From: CAYGJN01 sp964350135
Lineage (GTDB): Bacteria > Bdellovibrionota > Bacteriovoracia > Bacteriovoracales > Bacteriovoracaceae
Assembly: GCA_964350135.1 (NCBI GenBank)
Contig: CAYGJN010000025.1
Location: 1-25,773 of the forward strand
Direction of reading: 5' to 3'
DNA length: 25,773 nucleotides
Shown here: positions 8,384 to 16,070 of the stretch, in pieces
How the letters are laid out: each line of letters begins with the position of its first letter
Position numbering within the stretch: position 1 is the stretch's first letter
Made by a program: the position numbers and the translations under genes
The notes under the pieces: model-generated
Databases searched by the model: none
What the model was told of the DNA's origin: nothing
The model's input: the letters and a program-made list of their open reading frames with translations, nothing else

Positions 8384-8457
8384 ATCCCCTCTCCTCTTAG
8401 AAAACTTGTAACATGAAGCCTTAATTTAACGAAGTGAAAGAGCTGACGATAATCGGA

Positions 8458-8892
8458 TTATTTGTCAATTGGTGCTTCAGCTGCAACACAATCAACTAAC
8501 TCATAAAGTTTTTCTACATTCTTGTTTGGACTTTTTTCTTTAAGAGAGAACTTACCTTCTAACTCTTCTCTATTAATAATAAGAGCTATCTCTTTTTTAG
8601 TATTCATGCTTTGGCCTTTATAATTTGCACTGAAAACCTTATCAGAAATATGAACCTTACCCTCAAAGATATCGGTACGATCAATTAACTCTCCCAAGTT
8701 ATTTCTAACCTCTACTGCCAGTACATGATTATCAAAATACCCTCGTATTTCTTTTTCAGGTGGGTTTTTAATTGGGATCTTATTAATAGTGATTGTATTA
8801 GGAAAGTCTTTGTGAGTACATGTGAACAATGCTTTTGCAGCAAAAGAATGAGAGGTAAATAAGAGCATTAAGAGTATAATCGAAGCTTTCAT
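8458..8892 (-). CDS. Small exported protein, paralogue of the downstream neighbour
   Basis: A 144-residue protein with a signal peptide (MKASIILLMLLF core ending SFAA near 19). The mature part is beta-like with a Cys at 25 (LFTC) and another near the end (LVDC), the same arrangement as in the product of 7934-8383. The shared core is N-N-L-G-E-L-I-D-R-T-D-I-F-E-G, about two-thirds similar to the neighbour over that stretch. It is the first of the two on the minus strand, 74 bp upstream of its paralogue. No strong ribosome binding site precedes the ATG. A periplasmic or outer-membrane-associated role is likely but unspecified. Confidence 0.8.
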   Translation of the reverse strand: MKASIILLMLLFTSHSFAAKALFTCTHKDFPNTITINKIPIKNPPEKEIRGYFDNHVLAVEVRNNLGELIDRTDIFEGKVHISDKVFSANYKGQSMNTKKEIALIINREELEGKFSLKEKSPNKNVEKLYELVDCVAAEAPIDK

Positions 8893-9008
8893 AAAGGCAA
8901 TAATATAGAAGTTTTAGTAAATGGCTAGTCACTCTTACCTTTTTATACTAAGATTCTATGTGATTTCATAACCTTAAGCATAGATTGTTAGAAACTCTTA
9001 GGTTGCTC

Positions 9009-10085
9009 ATGAGAATTTATTCCCATACTTCAATGAAATTTATTCAAAGTATTAAATCTATGGCCAGAGAAATACTCTCTACAGAAGCTGGCCTGGAGCT
9101 AAGAACAACTCGCCTACTCTATAATGGCTACCTCTATCCTGTTAAATTTATTGTTTTTGAAGGCAGAGCACTTGGCAGATTTAATTCCTCTTTTTATGAA
9201 ATCGGTCTAAATAAAAATCTTCTTTATTCTGCTAAAAAAGATGTTATTCGAAATATTCTTCGTCATGAATTGGCCCATTTATTATGTTTTTTACGATATG
9301 GACAATCGGTTCAAGACCATGGAAGTGAGTACCGAGCTTTATGTAAAGATCTGAACTGGGGTCCTGAAGTTTACCTTGCAAAAATGGATCTTGAGATTGA
9401 AAACCAAAGTGAGGGAAATCTTGAGTCTGAAAGAATTATAGCAAAAGTTAAAAAACTACTCTCTTTGGCCACAAGCTCTAATGCTCATGAAGCAAAACTA
9501 GCAACACTCAAGGCCAATGAGCTCATGATAAAACATAATATTGAACTTGCTGGCAATAATGACCATGCAGAGATTGAAACATATGTGCATGAAGTTCTAA
9601 GTTTTAAAAGAGCAACACCCAAATACAAGGCCATCTCTGATATTTTAAGCAGCTTCTTTGTCTACCCTGTAATGAATTATGGTAAAAAAACTATCTCCTT
9701 GGAAGTAACTGGCTCAAAAACCAATGTCATAATTGCTGAATATATTGCGCGCTACCTTGATCGATACTTGGAACAGTTGTGGCAAGAGTCAGGACTTAAA
9801 GGCATCTCACAGAAAAAATCTTTTATGCTTGGAATTTCTCAAGGGCATAAATCTAAAATTCAACATGAACAATCTAGGTTTGATCAAACTCATAAAAAGG
9901 CACTAATAAAAGTAGGACAAGATTTAAACCAACGAGTAAGGCTTGCCTACGGCAGATTATCTGGAAGTAGAGAGCTTACCAAACTTGATGGACACGCACA
10001 TGATAAAGGCCTAAAGAGTGGGAAAAATCTAAATCTAAAATCAGCGATAGGATCGACAACACAAAGGTTTTTAATCAATGAATAA
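9009..10085 (+). CDS. SprT-like putative zinc metalloprotease fused to DUF2786 domain
   Basis: The 358-residue product has two recognisable parts. Residues about 10-125 resemble SprT-like proteins: a HELAH zinc-protease motif (H86, E87, H90) and a third possible ligand H104 in VQDHGSEY, followed by LCKDLNWGP. Residues about 138-178 fit DUF2786: ER-x-x-A-K-V-K-K-L-L-S-L-A, then N-x-x-E-A-x-L-A-x-x-K-A-N-E-L-M-x-x-H. The rest (190-358) is the basic C-terminal region typical of DUF2786 proteins. SprT/Spartan relatives cleave proteins crosslinked to DNA, but that activity is not shown here. No signal peptide, so cytoplasmic. The start is uncertain: ATG at 9009 has a weak AGG upstream; TTG at 8985 or ATG at 9033 are alternatives. 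It overlaps the next gene by 8 bp. Confidence 0.82.
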   Translation: MRIYSHTSMKFIQSIKSMAREILSTEAGLELRTTRLLYNGYLYPVKFIVFEGRALGRFNSSFYEIGLNKNLLYSAKKDVIRNILRHELAHLLCFLRYGQSVQDHGSEYRALCKDLNWGPEVYLAKMDLEIENQSEGNLESERIIAKVKKLLSLATSSNAHEAKLATLKANELMIKHNIELAGNNDHAEIETYVHEVLSFKRATPKYKAISDILSSFFVYPVMNYGKKTISLEVTGSKTNVIIAEYIARYLDRYLEQLWQESGLKGISQKKSFMLGISQGHKSKIQHEQSRFDQTHKKALIKVGQDLNQRVRLAYGRLSGSRELTKLDGHAHDKGLKSGKNLNLKSAIGSTTQRFLINE

Positions 10086-10458
10086 ATACGGAAAAATAAG
10101 TTTAGTTTCAGGTACTGTCCTTATGGCACTTGTTGTATGCTTTGGGGCATTTGGTGCTCATATTTTAAAAGCTCAACTAACAACAAAGGCATTTGAGACT
10201 TATCAAACAGGTGTTACTTATCACTCAATTCATGCACTTGCTCTTATTCTTCTAGGTCTAATAGAAAGAACACTAGATAAGAATATGAAGACAGCGCGAG
10301 TTCTGGTTCTTTGCGGGATCTTATTTTTTAGTTTTAATTGCTATTTTTATGCTCTGACTCAAATGAAAATATTTGCTATGATTGTGCCAATCGGTGGATT
10401 CTTTTTTATAGGTTTTTGGACGTTTTTAGCAAAAGAAATTTATCAGTCTTATCTATGA
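10078..10458 (+). CDS. DUF423 (YgdD-like) inner-membrane protein
   Basis: A 126-residue protein with four hydrophobic helices (about 7-30, 48-63, 71-92 and 97-118). The signature of the DUF423 family is visible: FGAFGAHILK near residues 22-31, then T-x-A-F-E-T-Y-Q-T-G-V-x-Y-H-S-x-H-A-L-A-L. The family is widespread, small and of unknown function. It starts inside the end of the SprT-like gene and its stop overlaps the acetyltransferase start (ATGA at 10455), so the three are one operon. Confidence 0.93.
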   Translation: MNKYGKISLVSGTVLMALVVCFGAFGAHILKAQLTTKAFETYQTGVTYHSIHALALILLGLIERTLDKNMKTARVLVLCGILFFSFNCYFYALTQMKIFAMIVPIGGFFFIGFWTFLAKEIYQSYL

Positions 10459-10994
10459 GTATTTTAAATTTTTTTAAACCCTCAAAAAAATCCTCTTCTA
10501 TGGATGCTGGCCTAAAGCTTGTCATACGAAAAGCAACCAATAAGGATACCAAAGAAATCGTTAACCTGATTTCCAAAGAATATTCTTTTGAAAGCAAAGA
10601 GTCTTTTAGAAAAAGAACATTAGATGACCTAAAACGTCCTGATGATAGATTCCTCTGTGTTGCCACTATAGAAAATATTGTTGTGGGCTATGCCAGAGCA
10701 AGAGTTATAAATGATGATAAGGCTCCCTACCCAGCCCCTCTTGGATGGTATCTTATGGGTGTTCTTGTCGCGCCAGAGTTTAGAAAAAGAGGTATTGCCA
10801 GGCGCCTCACGGAATTTAGGCTTAATTGGTTAAAAAATAAAACCAAAGAAATCTTCTATGTCACTAATATCTCTAATAAGGCCAGCATCCATTTGCATAA
10901 AGAGTTTAAGTTTAAAAAAATCTCCCGAGCAAAAGGATTTTATAATGTGTACTTTAAACAAGAAGACTCTGTCCTTTTTGTTCTTCACCACTAA
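10455..10994 (+). CDS. GNAT-family N-acetyltransferase
   Basis: A 179-residue protein. After a basic N-terminal tail (1-21) comes the GNAT fold: LVIRKAT-K-D-T-K-E-I at 22-35 (first strand and helix), FLCVATIENIVVGYARAR (strands 2-3), then GVLVAPEFRKRGIARRL with the acetyl-CoA pyrophosphate loop R-K-R-G-I-A at 110-115, and N-x-S-N-K-A-S-I-H-L-H-K-E-F-K-F-K in the last part, typical of this family. The start at 10455 is chosen because it overlaps the preceding stop (ATGA); the in-frame upstream extension lies inside the DUF423 gene and is not credible. The substrate cannot be read from sequence. Confidence 0.92.
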   Translation: MSILNFFKPSKKSSSMDAGLKLVIRKATNKDTKEIVNLISKEYSFESKESFRKRTLDDLKRPDDRFLCVATIENIVVGYARARVINDDKAPYPAPLGWYLMGVLVAPEFRKRGIARRLTEFRLNWLKNKTKEIFYVTNISNKASIHLHKEFKFKKISRAKGFYNVYFKQEDSVLFVLHH

Positions 10995-11068
10995 TATCTA
11001 ACTGATTGCGCTAAAGTAAAAGACAAACATTTTAAAACAAGCAAACCTAGCTATTTTTCTTTACCGGA

Positions 11069-11776
11069 TTAAACTTCTTTAAGATCGGGCCCATAAACCC
11101 ATTTATGCTGTTGACCAATAACTCTAAAAGGTGCTCCATGATCTTGATTAAGCATAAGGATTTCAATAAAACGTTTTGAACTAAACTCTTCATTAGGCAT
11201 AAAGGCCGGTGTTAAACACCATGGAAAATCAATACTACCGGTTTCTGACTCAATAAACTCTTTAGCTTTTAAAGTAGCTAGAAAGTCTTTTTCATCTTGA
11301 ATAACAGCTTTTACTTGAAATTTTCCTTCATAGAGCTTTGCCATCTTTACAATATTTTGGATTGGAAATTTAACACCAGTTGAAGGAGTTTTAAAATCGA
11401 AGCTTATATAGTCACAAAGATTAAAGATATCTTCATCAATTCTCGTTCCAGCTGCTTCAATATTAATATAAAAGTTTTTAAGCCTTAAATAGTTAAGAAG
11501 TGTTAAAAGTCCTGCTTTATGTTTTGGATGAAGAGGATCTCCTCCAGTAATTGAGACATTTTTAATCTTATAATTTGCGGCCTTTTCGATTCTCTGAGAA
11601 GCCTCTGTAATACTAATAGCAGTGCTTTTATCAAAGTCCCAAGTATCCATAGAGTCACAGTTAAGGCAGCCAATATTACAGCCCTGAAAACGCACAAATA
11701 CCTGGGGACGTCCGATAAAGACACCCTCACCTTCAGTGGCCAGATAGATTGAATTTATAAGTACCTGATTTTCCAT
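11069..11776 (-). CDS. queE: 7-carboxy-7-deazaguanine synthase (radical SAM)
   Basis: QueE turns 6-carboxytetrahydropterin into 7-carboxy-7-deazaguanine, the ring-forming step of queuosine synthesis. The 235-residue product has the expected N-terminus (INSIYLATEGEGVFIGRPQVFVRFQGCN), the radical-SAM cluster motif CxxxCxxC at C33, C37 and C40, and an SITGGDP motif for S-adenosylmethionine binding. The length fits the compact QueE type. The ATG at 11776 is chosen because the protein similarity begins there and AGGT precedes it; an upstream in-frame extension would run into the divergent regulator gene. The queuosine enzyme Tgt lies at 24039. Confidence 0.95.
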   Translation of the reverse strand: MENQVLINSIYLATEGEGVFIGRPQVFVRFQGCNIGCLNCDSMDTWDFDKSTAISITEASQRIEKAANYKIKNVSITGGDPLHPKHKAGLLTLLNYLRLKNFYINIEAAGTRIDEDIFNLCDYISFDFKTPSTGVKFPIQNIVKMAKLYEGKFQVKAVIQDEKDFLATLKAKEFIESETGSIDFPWCLTPAFMPNEEFSSKRFIEILMLNQDHGAPFRVIGQQHKWVYGPDLKEV

Positions 11777-11871
11777 TATTTTACCTAGTTTCAAACTCTC
11801 ATTTCTAGAATTAAATCGCTCTTTTGTACAGCATGTCAGTATTATTTTCTCTTTTGGGCTAAAATAGATCC

Positions 11872-12369
11872 ATGACTCAAAATCAAAAAGACGAAACATA
11901 CTTCAAAATTTGCAATGCAGTTCTTAGGCTCCAGATCGAAAAAGGACATCTCAAGTGGAAGGTGAGTAATATCGCCGATTATTCAGGGGTGACTCGTTCT
12001 TTGATCTACTATTATTTTGGAAAAGAAAAAGAGACTATCTACGAAGAGGCTATACGTTTTATGATTGATTTCTTTCTCCCTAATATTGATGACACTTCAA
12101 TTGGGGTAAAGGAAAGGATGAGAGACGTTATTATTAACGCAAAAGAGATGCCTTATCTTTTTATGCTTTTTTACTTAGAAAAAGATCGCGATACTACTAT
12201 TGGCGGGCTTATAAGAGATGCTGAAGATAAGATTGTAAAAAGAATTGCTGATCAGTACAAATTAGATAAAGATGAAGCGTTAAAAATTTATCTTATTGAG
12301 CTTGGCTCAGTTGCTTATAAAAGACTTAATATAAACGATGTCGATCGAATATTTTCTAAGTTCAAATGA
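11872..12369 (+). CDS. TetR/AcrR-family transcriptional regulator
   Basis: A 165-residue protein with an N-terminal TetR-type helix-turn-helix (about 10-55): W-K-V-S-N-I-A-D-Y-S-G-V-T-R-S-L-I-Y-Y-Y-F-G-K-E, matching the usual pattern of the recognition helix ending YYYF. The C-terminal part is helical and would bind an unknown small ligand. It is shorter than typical TetR proteins (about 190-220). The gene diverges from queE (95 bp apart) and opens a three-gene operon. No ribosome binding site precedes the ATG; a TAAAAT at 11860-11865 ends 6 bases before it, so a leaderless message is possible. Confidence 0.9.
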   Translation: MTQNQKDETYFKICNAVLRLQIEKGHLKWKVSNIADYSGVTRSLIYYYFGKEKETIYEEAIRFMIDFFLPNIDDTSIGVKERMRDVIINAKEMPYLFMLFYLEKDRDTTIGGLIRDAEDKIVKRIADQYKLDKDEALKIYLIELGSVAYKRLNINDVDRIFSKFK

Positions 12370-12370
12370 T

Positions 12371-12907
12371 ATGGATATTTTAAATACTTACCAAAATATA
12401 CTCTCCACTATAAAAGACAATAAAAGACCAAACCTTCAATACTCAAAAGAAGATTTCCTTATTCTTTTTGAAGGCCTTGGTCATGCATTCACTGAAGTTG
12501 ATGAAGAAAAAATTATTCATATTCTATGTATTCTTGATCATTGCGCCAGTAAAACTGAGATCTTTGAAGGTCTATTATGCAAAATTTTAAAATCTGATCA
12601 ATTTTCAACTAAGATTAAAATTTATACTTTAAGTACAACTCAAAAATTTATTATACAAAGAAGAAATCAACATGGTGAACCTCTTCCCAGTTATTACTTA
12701 GAAGCAGTGACAGCACTTTTAAAAACAAAAGATGCTGAGCTTTTTGAATGGAGTCTTCGCTCCATAGATGAAATGGGTCCCCAGGGAAGACCATTGGTTC
12801 ATGAGATCCTAAAACATAGACCAAAAGGATTTAAATTATTTAATAAGCATTGGAGAAACTCTCATGAACTTATAGAAATGCTACTTGAAAAATGGAATCT
12901 AAAATGA
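12371..12907 (+). CDS. Helical protein of unknown function in TetR operon
   Basis: A 178-residue all-helical protein without signal peptide or membrane segments. It resembles HEAT-like or TPR-like stacked helix pairs (for example EEKIIHILCILDHC, then T-K-D-A-E-L-F-E-W-S-L-R-S-I-D-E-M-G), but I cannot assign a family. The ATG at 12371 lies one base after the TetR stop, so translation is probably coupled; an in-frame ATG at 12338 would overlap the TetR gene by 32 bp and is less likely. Its stop overlaps the next start by four bases (ATGA at 12904). Confidence 0.72.
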   Translation: MDILNTYQNILSTIKDNKRPNLQYSKEDFLILFEGLGHAFTEVDEEKIIHILCILDHCASKTEIFEGLLCKILKSDQFSTKIKIYTLSTTQKFIIQRRNQHGEPLPSYYLEAVTALLKTKDAELFEWSLRSIDEMGPQGRPLVHEILKHRPKGFKLFNKHWRNSHELIEMLLEKWNLK

Positions 12908-13230
12908 GTGATGCTGATGATAAAATAAAGCAGTTAAAACAAGCTTCCTGGTATAAAGAGAAAGCATTCTACGATCTAAATGCCAGGCAAGACTTCTCCG
13001 TTCAGATTCTTCCTGATAAAACGATTGGCCATGGAATGTTTCGACAACATACTCAAAACCCTAATACCTATATGGCCCATCCAACAACGATTAAGGCCCT
13101 AAAAAAAGATATCTTTCTTGCTGGATCAAGTTTTGAAGAGTTTGAAGAAATTATCCAATGTGAAAGTTGCAAAAAAGAGCTTGATAAACAGTTTTGGCAC
13201 TTCTGCCCATTTTGTGAATCTCAGTTCTGA
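12904..13230 (+). CDS. Small zinc-ribbon protein
   Basis: A 108-residue protein with a C-terminal CxxC...CxxC zinc ribbon: C86-E-S-C89 and C101-P-F-C104. The remaining part is charged and has a short conserved-looking IGHGMFRQHTQNPNTYM stretch. The start at 12904 is chosen because it overlaps the stop of the previous gene (ATGA); an ATG at 12892 is possible but inside it. Third gene of the TetR-led operon. It ends tail-to-tail with the trypsin-like gene, with a 10-bp overlap. A role as a nucleic-acid or protein-binding adaptor is only a guess. Confidence 0.75.
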   Translation: MSDADDKIKQLKQASWYKEKAFYDLNARQDFSVQILPDKTIGHGMFRQHTQNPNTYMAHPTTIKALKKDIFLAGSSFEEFEEIIQCESCKKELDKQFWHFCPFCESQF

Positions 13231-14303
13231 TATTTTAGATAACAACTTTGAAACTCAGTCTCATCCTTGATTAAGCTACAAGCTACAATTTTTGGGTTTA
13301 TATAAGAAAGCTTTGAGACATTCCCATGACAAGTAAGCATATCTTGTCCTTGGCAAACTCTTTGAACTAAATCTTCTCTTAAGCAGTGAAAATTAGAATC
13401 AGAGATTTTTATATCTCTACCTTGTTTAATTAAACTTTTTTGAGTCCAGCAAAGAGCTTCATGAATAAATCCGCCATACTCCATTCCCCCAGAACCACAG
13501 TCAGAAGGACCTCTTGAAAGAATTCCATGTGAGCGCCAAAACTCCCCTTTTTGGGATTTAATTTTACTTAAGATCGCTCCTCCACTATCTCCTCGACAAG
13601 AGCCAATGCCATTAACCCCATTAAACCAAAACTCATGAGAATAATCACCTGCATACGATGCATTAAATTTAAATCTTGAGCCGGCAACAGCATCATTATC
13701 TGAACCTCTTTGCCCAAAACCTATAACAGTTAATTTATTAAACTCTCCAGCAAAAAAACTTTTAAGCTCCAAAGGATCTGTTAATGGTTGCACTAATTTA
13801 TCCATAGAGAGCTCTGAGCTTAAAACAATAAAGGCCATATCTCTATTATCATAATCAAATCCCGCTCGCAGGTTTGAGCTATCTTTATACTCATATGCTG
13901 GATGGACTTGAATACTATCTATATTCTTTAAGTTGTCTCTTGATTTGAAGCAATCTTGTCCTGGTCCTACTCTCACTTTAAAAGCAGCTGTAGGAAACTG
14001 AGTTTTTCGTAAATCAAATTTATCTGTTACAAAACAATGTGCTGCGGTTAAAACAACTCGCGGATGAATAAGTACACCACTACAAAAAGGAACCTGATCA
14101 AAATCTAAAAATATTGAAACAACACTGTCCCAGGCATTATTGGTAGCAGCTGTACCACCTATAATATTTACCTTTTTAAAATCTCCGCAAACTTCACTAT
14201 CAAAAAACAAATTATCTTGATCCACTTCATTTTCTGATGATTCAAAAAATTCTACACATGAAGTTATACCCAAACTCAGTAGAAGTAAAAATGCTAATCT
14301 CAT
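13221..14303 (-). CDS. Exported trypsin-like (S1) serine protease, putative lipoprotein
   Basis: A 360-residue protein. A signal sequence with a lipobox (ITSC, C16) predicts a lipid-anchored, exported protein. The S1 protease domain begins with IIGG at 47-50 and has the catalytic triad H89 (TAAHC), D155 (NRDMAF) and S240 (GDSGG at 238-242). Several Cys pairs (C74/C90 and others) fit extracellular trypsin-type disulfides. The residues before IIGG form a short linker that may act as a propeptide. A C-terminal extension of about 90 residues (Cys-containing) lies beyond the usual domain. The start overlaps the upstream gene by four bases (ATGA). The 3' end overlaps a converging gene by 10 bp. Trypsin-like enzymes are common in predatory Bdellovibrionota. 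Confidence 0.96.
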   Translation of the reverse strand: MRLAFLLLLSLGITSCVEFFESSENEVDQDNLFFDSEVCGDFKKVNIIGGTAATNNAWDSVVSIFLDFDQVPFCSGVLIHPRVVLTAAHCFVTDKFDLRKTQFPTAAFKVRVGPGQDCFKSRDNLKNIDSIQVHPAYEYKDSSNLRAGFDYDNRDMAFIVLSSELSMDKLVQPLTDPLELKSFFAGEFNKLTVIGFGQRGSDNDAVAGSRFKFNASYAGDYSHEFWFNGVNGIGSCRGDSGGAILSKIKSQKGEFWRSHGILSRGPSDCGSGGMEYGGFIHEALCWTQKSLIKQGRDIKISDSNFHCLREDLVQRVCQGQDMLTCHGNVSKLSYINPKIVACSLIKDETEFQSCYLKYQN

Positions 14304-14932
14304 TCTTCATCCCAAAAATAATAACTTCCTACAGGTAAAATAATCGAATTAAACTCAATATTATACCCCTCTAATTTGGGATCATTTTTCATTCTATCAA
14401 CAACGTAAGTTTCATTAAATCGGTAGTCTAGCTTAAGGTTTACTTCATAAAAGCCAACCTTATATTTAAAATTTTCTATTTCTTCGTACTTATTTTTTAA
14501 ATAAGACTCCATTTGCATATTTTGTTCTCCAAAAATAAGCAACATTTGCTTAGCATGCCCAATACATGGTGAAGAACTAGACTCTGTTAAATCTTTTGAG
14601 TAAGTATCAATTAATTGCAATTTTCCATTGATCAACCGTCCATGAATACAAATAGGACTATCACTAAGCCCTATTAAGACTCTTGTCTGCATTGATGAAC
14701 AGAAAAAATGTATTCGAGAAGAATCAGATTCTATTCCCAGATGCTTTTTTTGGGCCGTAATAAAGTCATTTATCTCTAAGCGGGAAAGACTCTTAGAGTA
14801 GCCTTCTGGAAATGAACTTATCTTAAGCCTTTGATCAATAGGCTCAATCCAGCAACTGCCTTGCTCAAGCTCAATAACTTGTGCCTGTACCAAGGAGGTT
14901 ACTAAAAACCCTAAAAATAGTATCTCTCTCAT
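14300..14932 (-). CDS. Exported protein of unknown function, partner of the trypsin-like protease
   Basis: A 210-residue protein with a signal peptide (MREILFLGFLVTSLVQAQ). Translation is most likely from ATG 14932, preceded by GGTGGG; an in-frame start at 14968 would add 12 residues ahead of the signal peptide. The mature part has Cys residues (GSCWIEP, FFCSS, SPICIHG, SPCIGH) that may pair. It overlaps the protease start by four bases and is therefore co-transcribed and perhaps acts with it, for example as an inhibitor or substrate. That pairing is an inference; I recognise no family. Confidence 0.75.
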   Translation of the reverse strand: MREILFLGFLVTSLVQAQVIELEQGSCWIEPIDQRLKISSFPEGYSKSLSRLEINDFITAQKKHLGIESDSSRIHFFCSSMQTRVLIGLSDSPICIHGRLINGKLQLIDTYSKDLTESSSSPCIGHAKQMLLIFGEQNMQMESYLKNKYEEIENFKYKVGFYEVNLKLDYRFNETYVVDRMKNDPKLEGYNIEFNSIILPVGSYYFWDEE

Positions 14933-14996
14933 AAGCCCACCGTATAGCCACTTATCGGAGCATTTCACTCAGGCTTTAGTTTTCTTTTAATTCTCT

Positions 14997-15025
14997 TTGA
15001 CTTGAACACTAATAATATCGATAAT
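14997..15025 (+). promoter_or_regulatory. Putative promoter giving a leaderless transcript
   Basis: TTGACT (14997-15002), a 17-bp spacer, and GATAAT (15020-15025) match the housekeeping promoter with one mismatch in each box. The expected transcription start, about 7 bases after the -10, falls at or next to the A of the ATG at 15033, and no ribosome binding site lies before it. Confidence 0.6.
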
Positions 15026-15032
15026 TTAGATA

Positions 15033-16070
15033 ATGATTATAGTTGATGCCTATAGCTCAATTGAAAATATTGAGATTGAATTTCATAAACCTCTAGAAGA
15101 ACTTCTTGCAAAGGAAGTCCCTTCACTTGAATGGTTAGGAGCGAGAGATCGCCTGGCCGATGCTCAAACACTTTATTATATATTCTTTGGAGAGGGCCAA
15201 AATCGTCCTGTAGGTCTTATGCGTTTATGTGAAAAGCTTATGACAACAACTGCTCCCAAAGGAATCCTAAAGCTTTTTGTTAAGTCTAAAAATTATCACT
15301 GGCTCAATGTTGAAACTCCAGGAACTAACACTTTTGGTCTAATTGTGGATCCTCGTTATCAAGATGAAGTTATTGATAAAGTTAAAGAGATTATATCCTC
15401 TAAAACACAAAGCTCATTTGAATTAATTCAACTTAATTGCTCTCGGTTAATCTCAATTGATTTTCCCTTTCAAGCAAAAAAAATTGATTGGTCAAAAAAT
15501 AACCACCTTGTAAAACAATCTTCCGAGTTTAAAGACTATCTTTTGGGCCTAAACACCCATGTTAAGGATAGTTATAAACTGGAAGAAGAAACTCTTTTAA
15601 ATAAAAGAAACTACACATTTATTGAAGCTGGTAATTTTAAAGACCTCTTTCGTGGTAGCGAGCTTAAAAATGAATCCTATATGCGATGCCTAAAGCATCC
15701 CTTAATCGGTGTATATAAAAATATTAAAGGATCATTTCAGGCCTTATACTTAGATGATAAGCTTATTAGTTTTGGAGTTCTCATTGAGGGCTGCAAAGGT
15801 AATAGTTTCCTTGATGTATTTTTTAACCTAGATTCTGAAATTAATTCGAGTTTTAATCTTTATTTTATTCTGGGTCTTATAAAAAGATTTTACGAAGAAG
15901 GACAAGGGAAACTAAGATTTTTAAACTCTACTTACCATGCTCAAAATATCAATAGAATAGTAAAAGACCTTAAGTTTAATCCAGAAAATGGGAAGACTTA
16001 TATTATTCCTGTTTTAAAGAAACGAATAAAGAAAAAACGCCCCTATGCAAGACCAGCACCTCGTCTATAA
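15033..16070 (+). CDS. Possible GNAT-like acyltransferase domain protein
   Basis: A 345-residue cytoplasmic protein without signal peptide. Residues about 195-330 recall the FemAB/GNAT-type fold: a strand with ALYLDDKLISFGVLIEG, then a long helix ending in LGLIKRFYEEG, then a strand and NINRIVKDLKF, as in acyltransferases with bulky hydrophobic substrates. No acetyl-CoA loop (RxxGxG) is visible, so this is a weak assignment. The C-terminus is strongly basic (KKRIKKKR). The promoter at 14997 suggests a leaderless transcript, with no ribosome binding site before ATG 15033. The last 26 bp overlap the next gene, which is a truncated haemoglobin, so both are made from one message. Confidence 0.7.
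   Translation: MIIVDAYSSIENIEIEFHKPLEELLAKEVPSLEWLGARDRLADAQTLYYIFFGEGQNRPVGLMRLCEKLMTTTAPKGILKLFVKSKNYHWLNVETPGTNTFGLIVDPRYQDEVIDKVKEIISSKTQSSFELIQLNCSRLISIDFPFQAKKIDWSKNNHLVKQSSEFKDYLLGLNTHVKDSYKLEEETLLNKRNYTFIEAGNFKDLFRGSELKNESYMRCLKHPLIGVYKNIKGSFQALYLDDKLISFGVLIEGCKGNSFLDVFFNLDSEINSSFNLYFILGLIKRFYEEGQGKLRFLNSTYHAQNINRIVKDLKFNPENGKTYIIPVLKKRIKKKRPYARPAPRL

Noticed and set aside
12338..12370. Upstream in-frame start for the helical protein of the TetR operon
   Set aside because: It would overlap the TetR gene by 32 bp; the ATG at 12371, one base after the TetR stop, is the natural coupled start.
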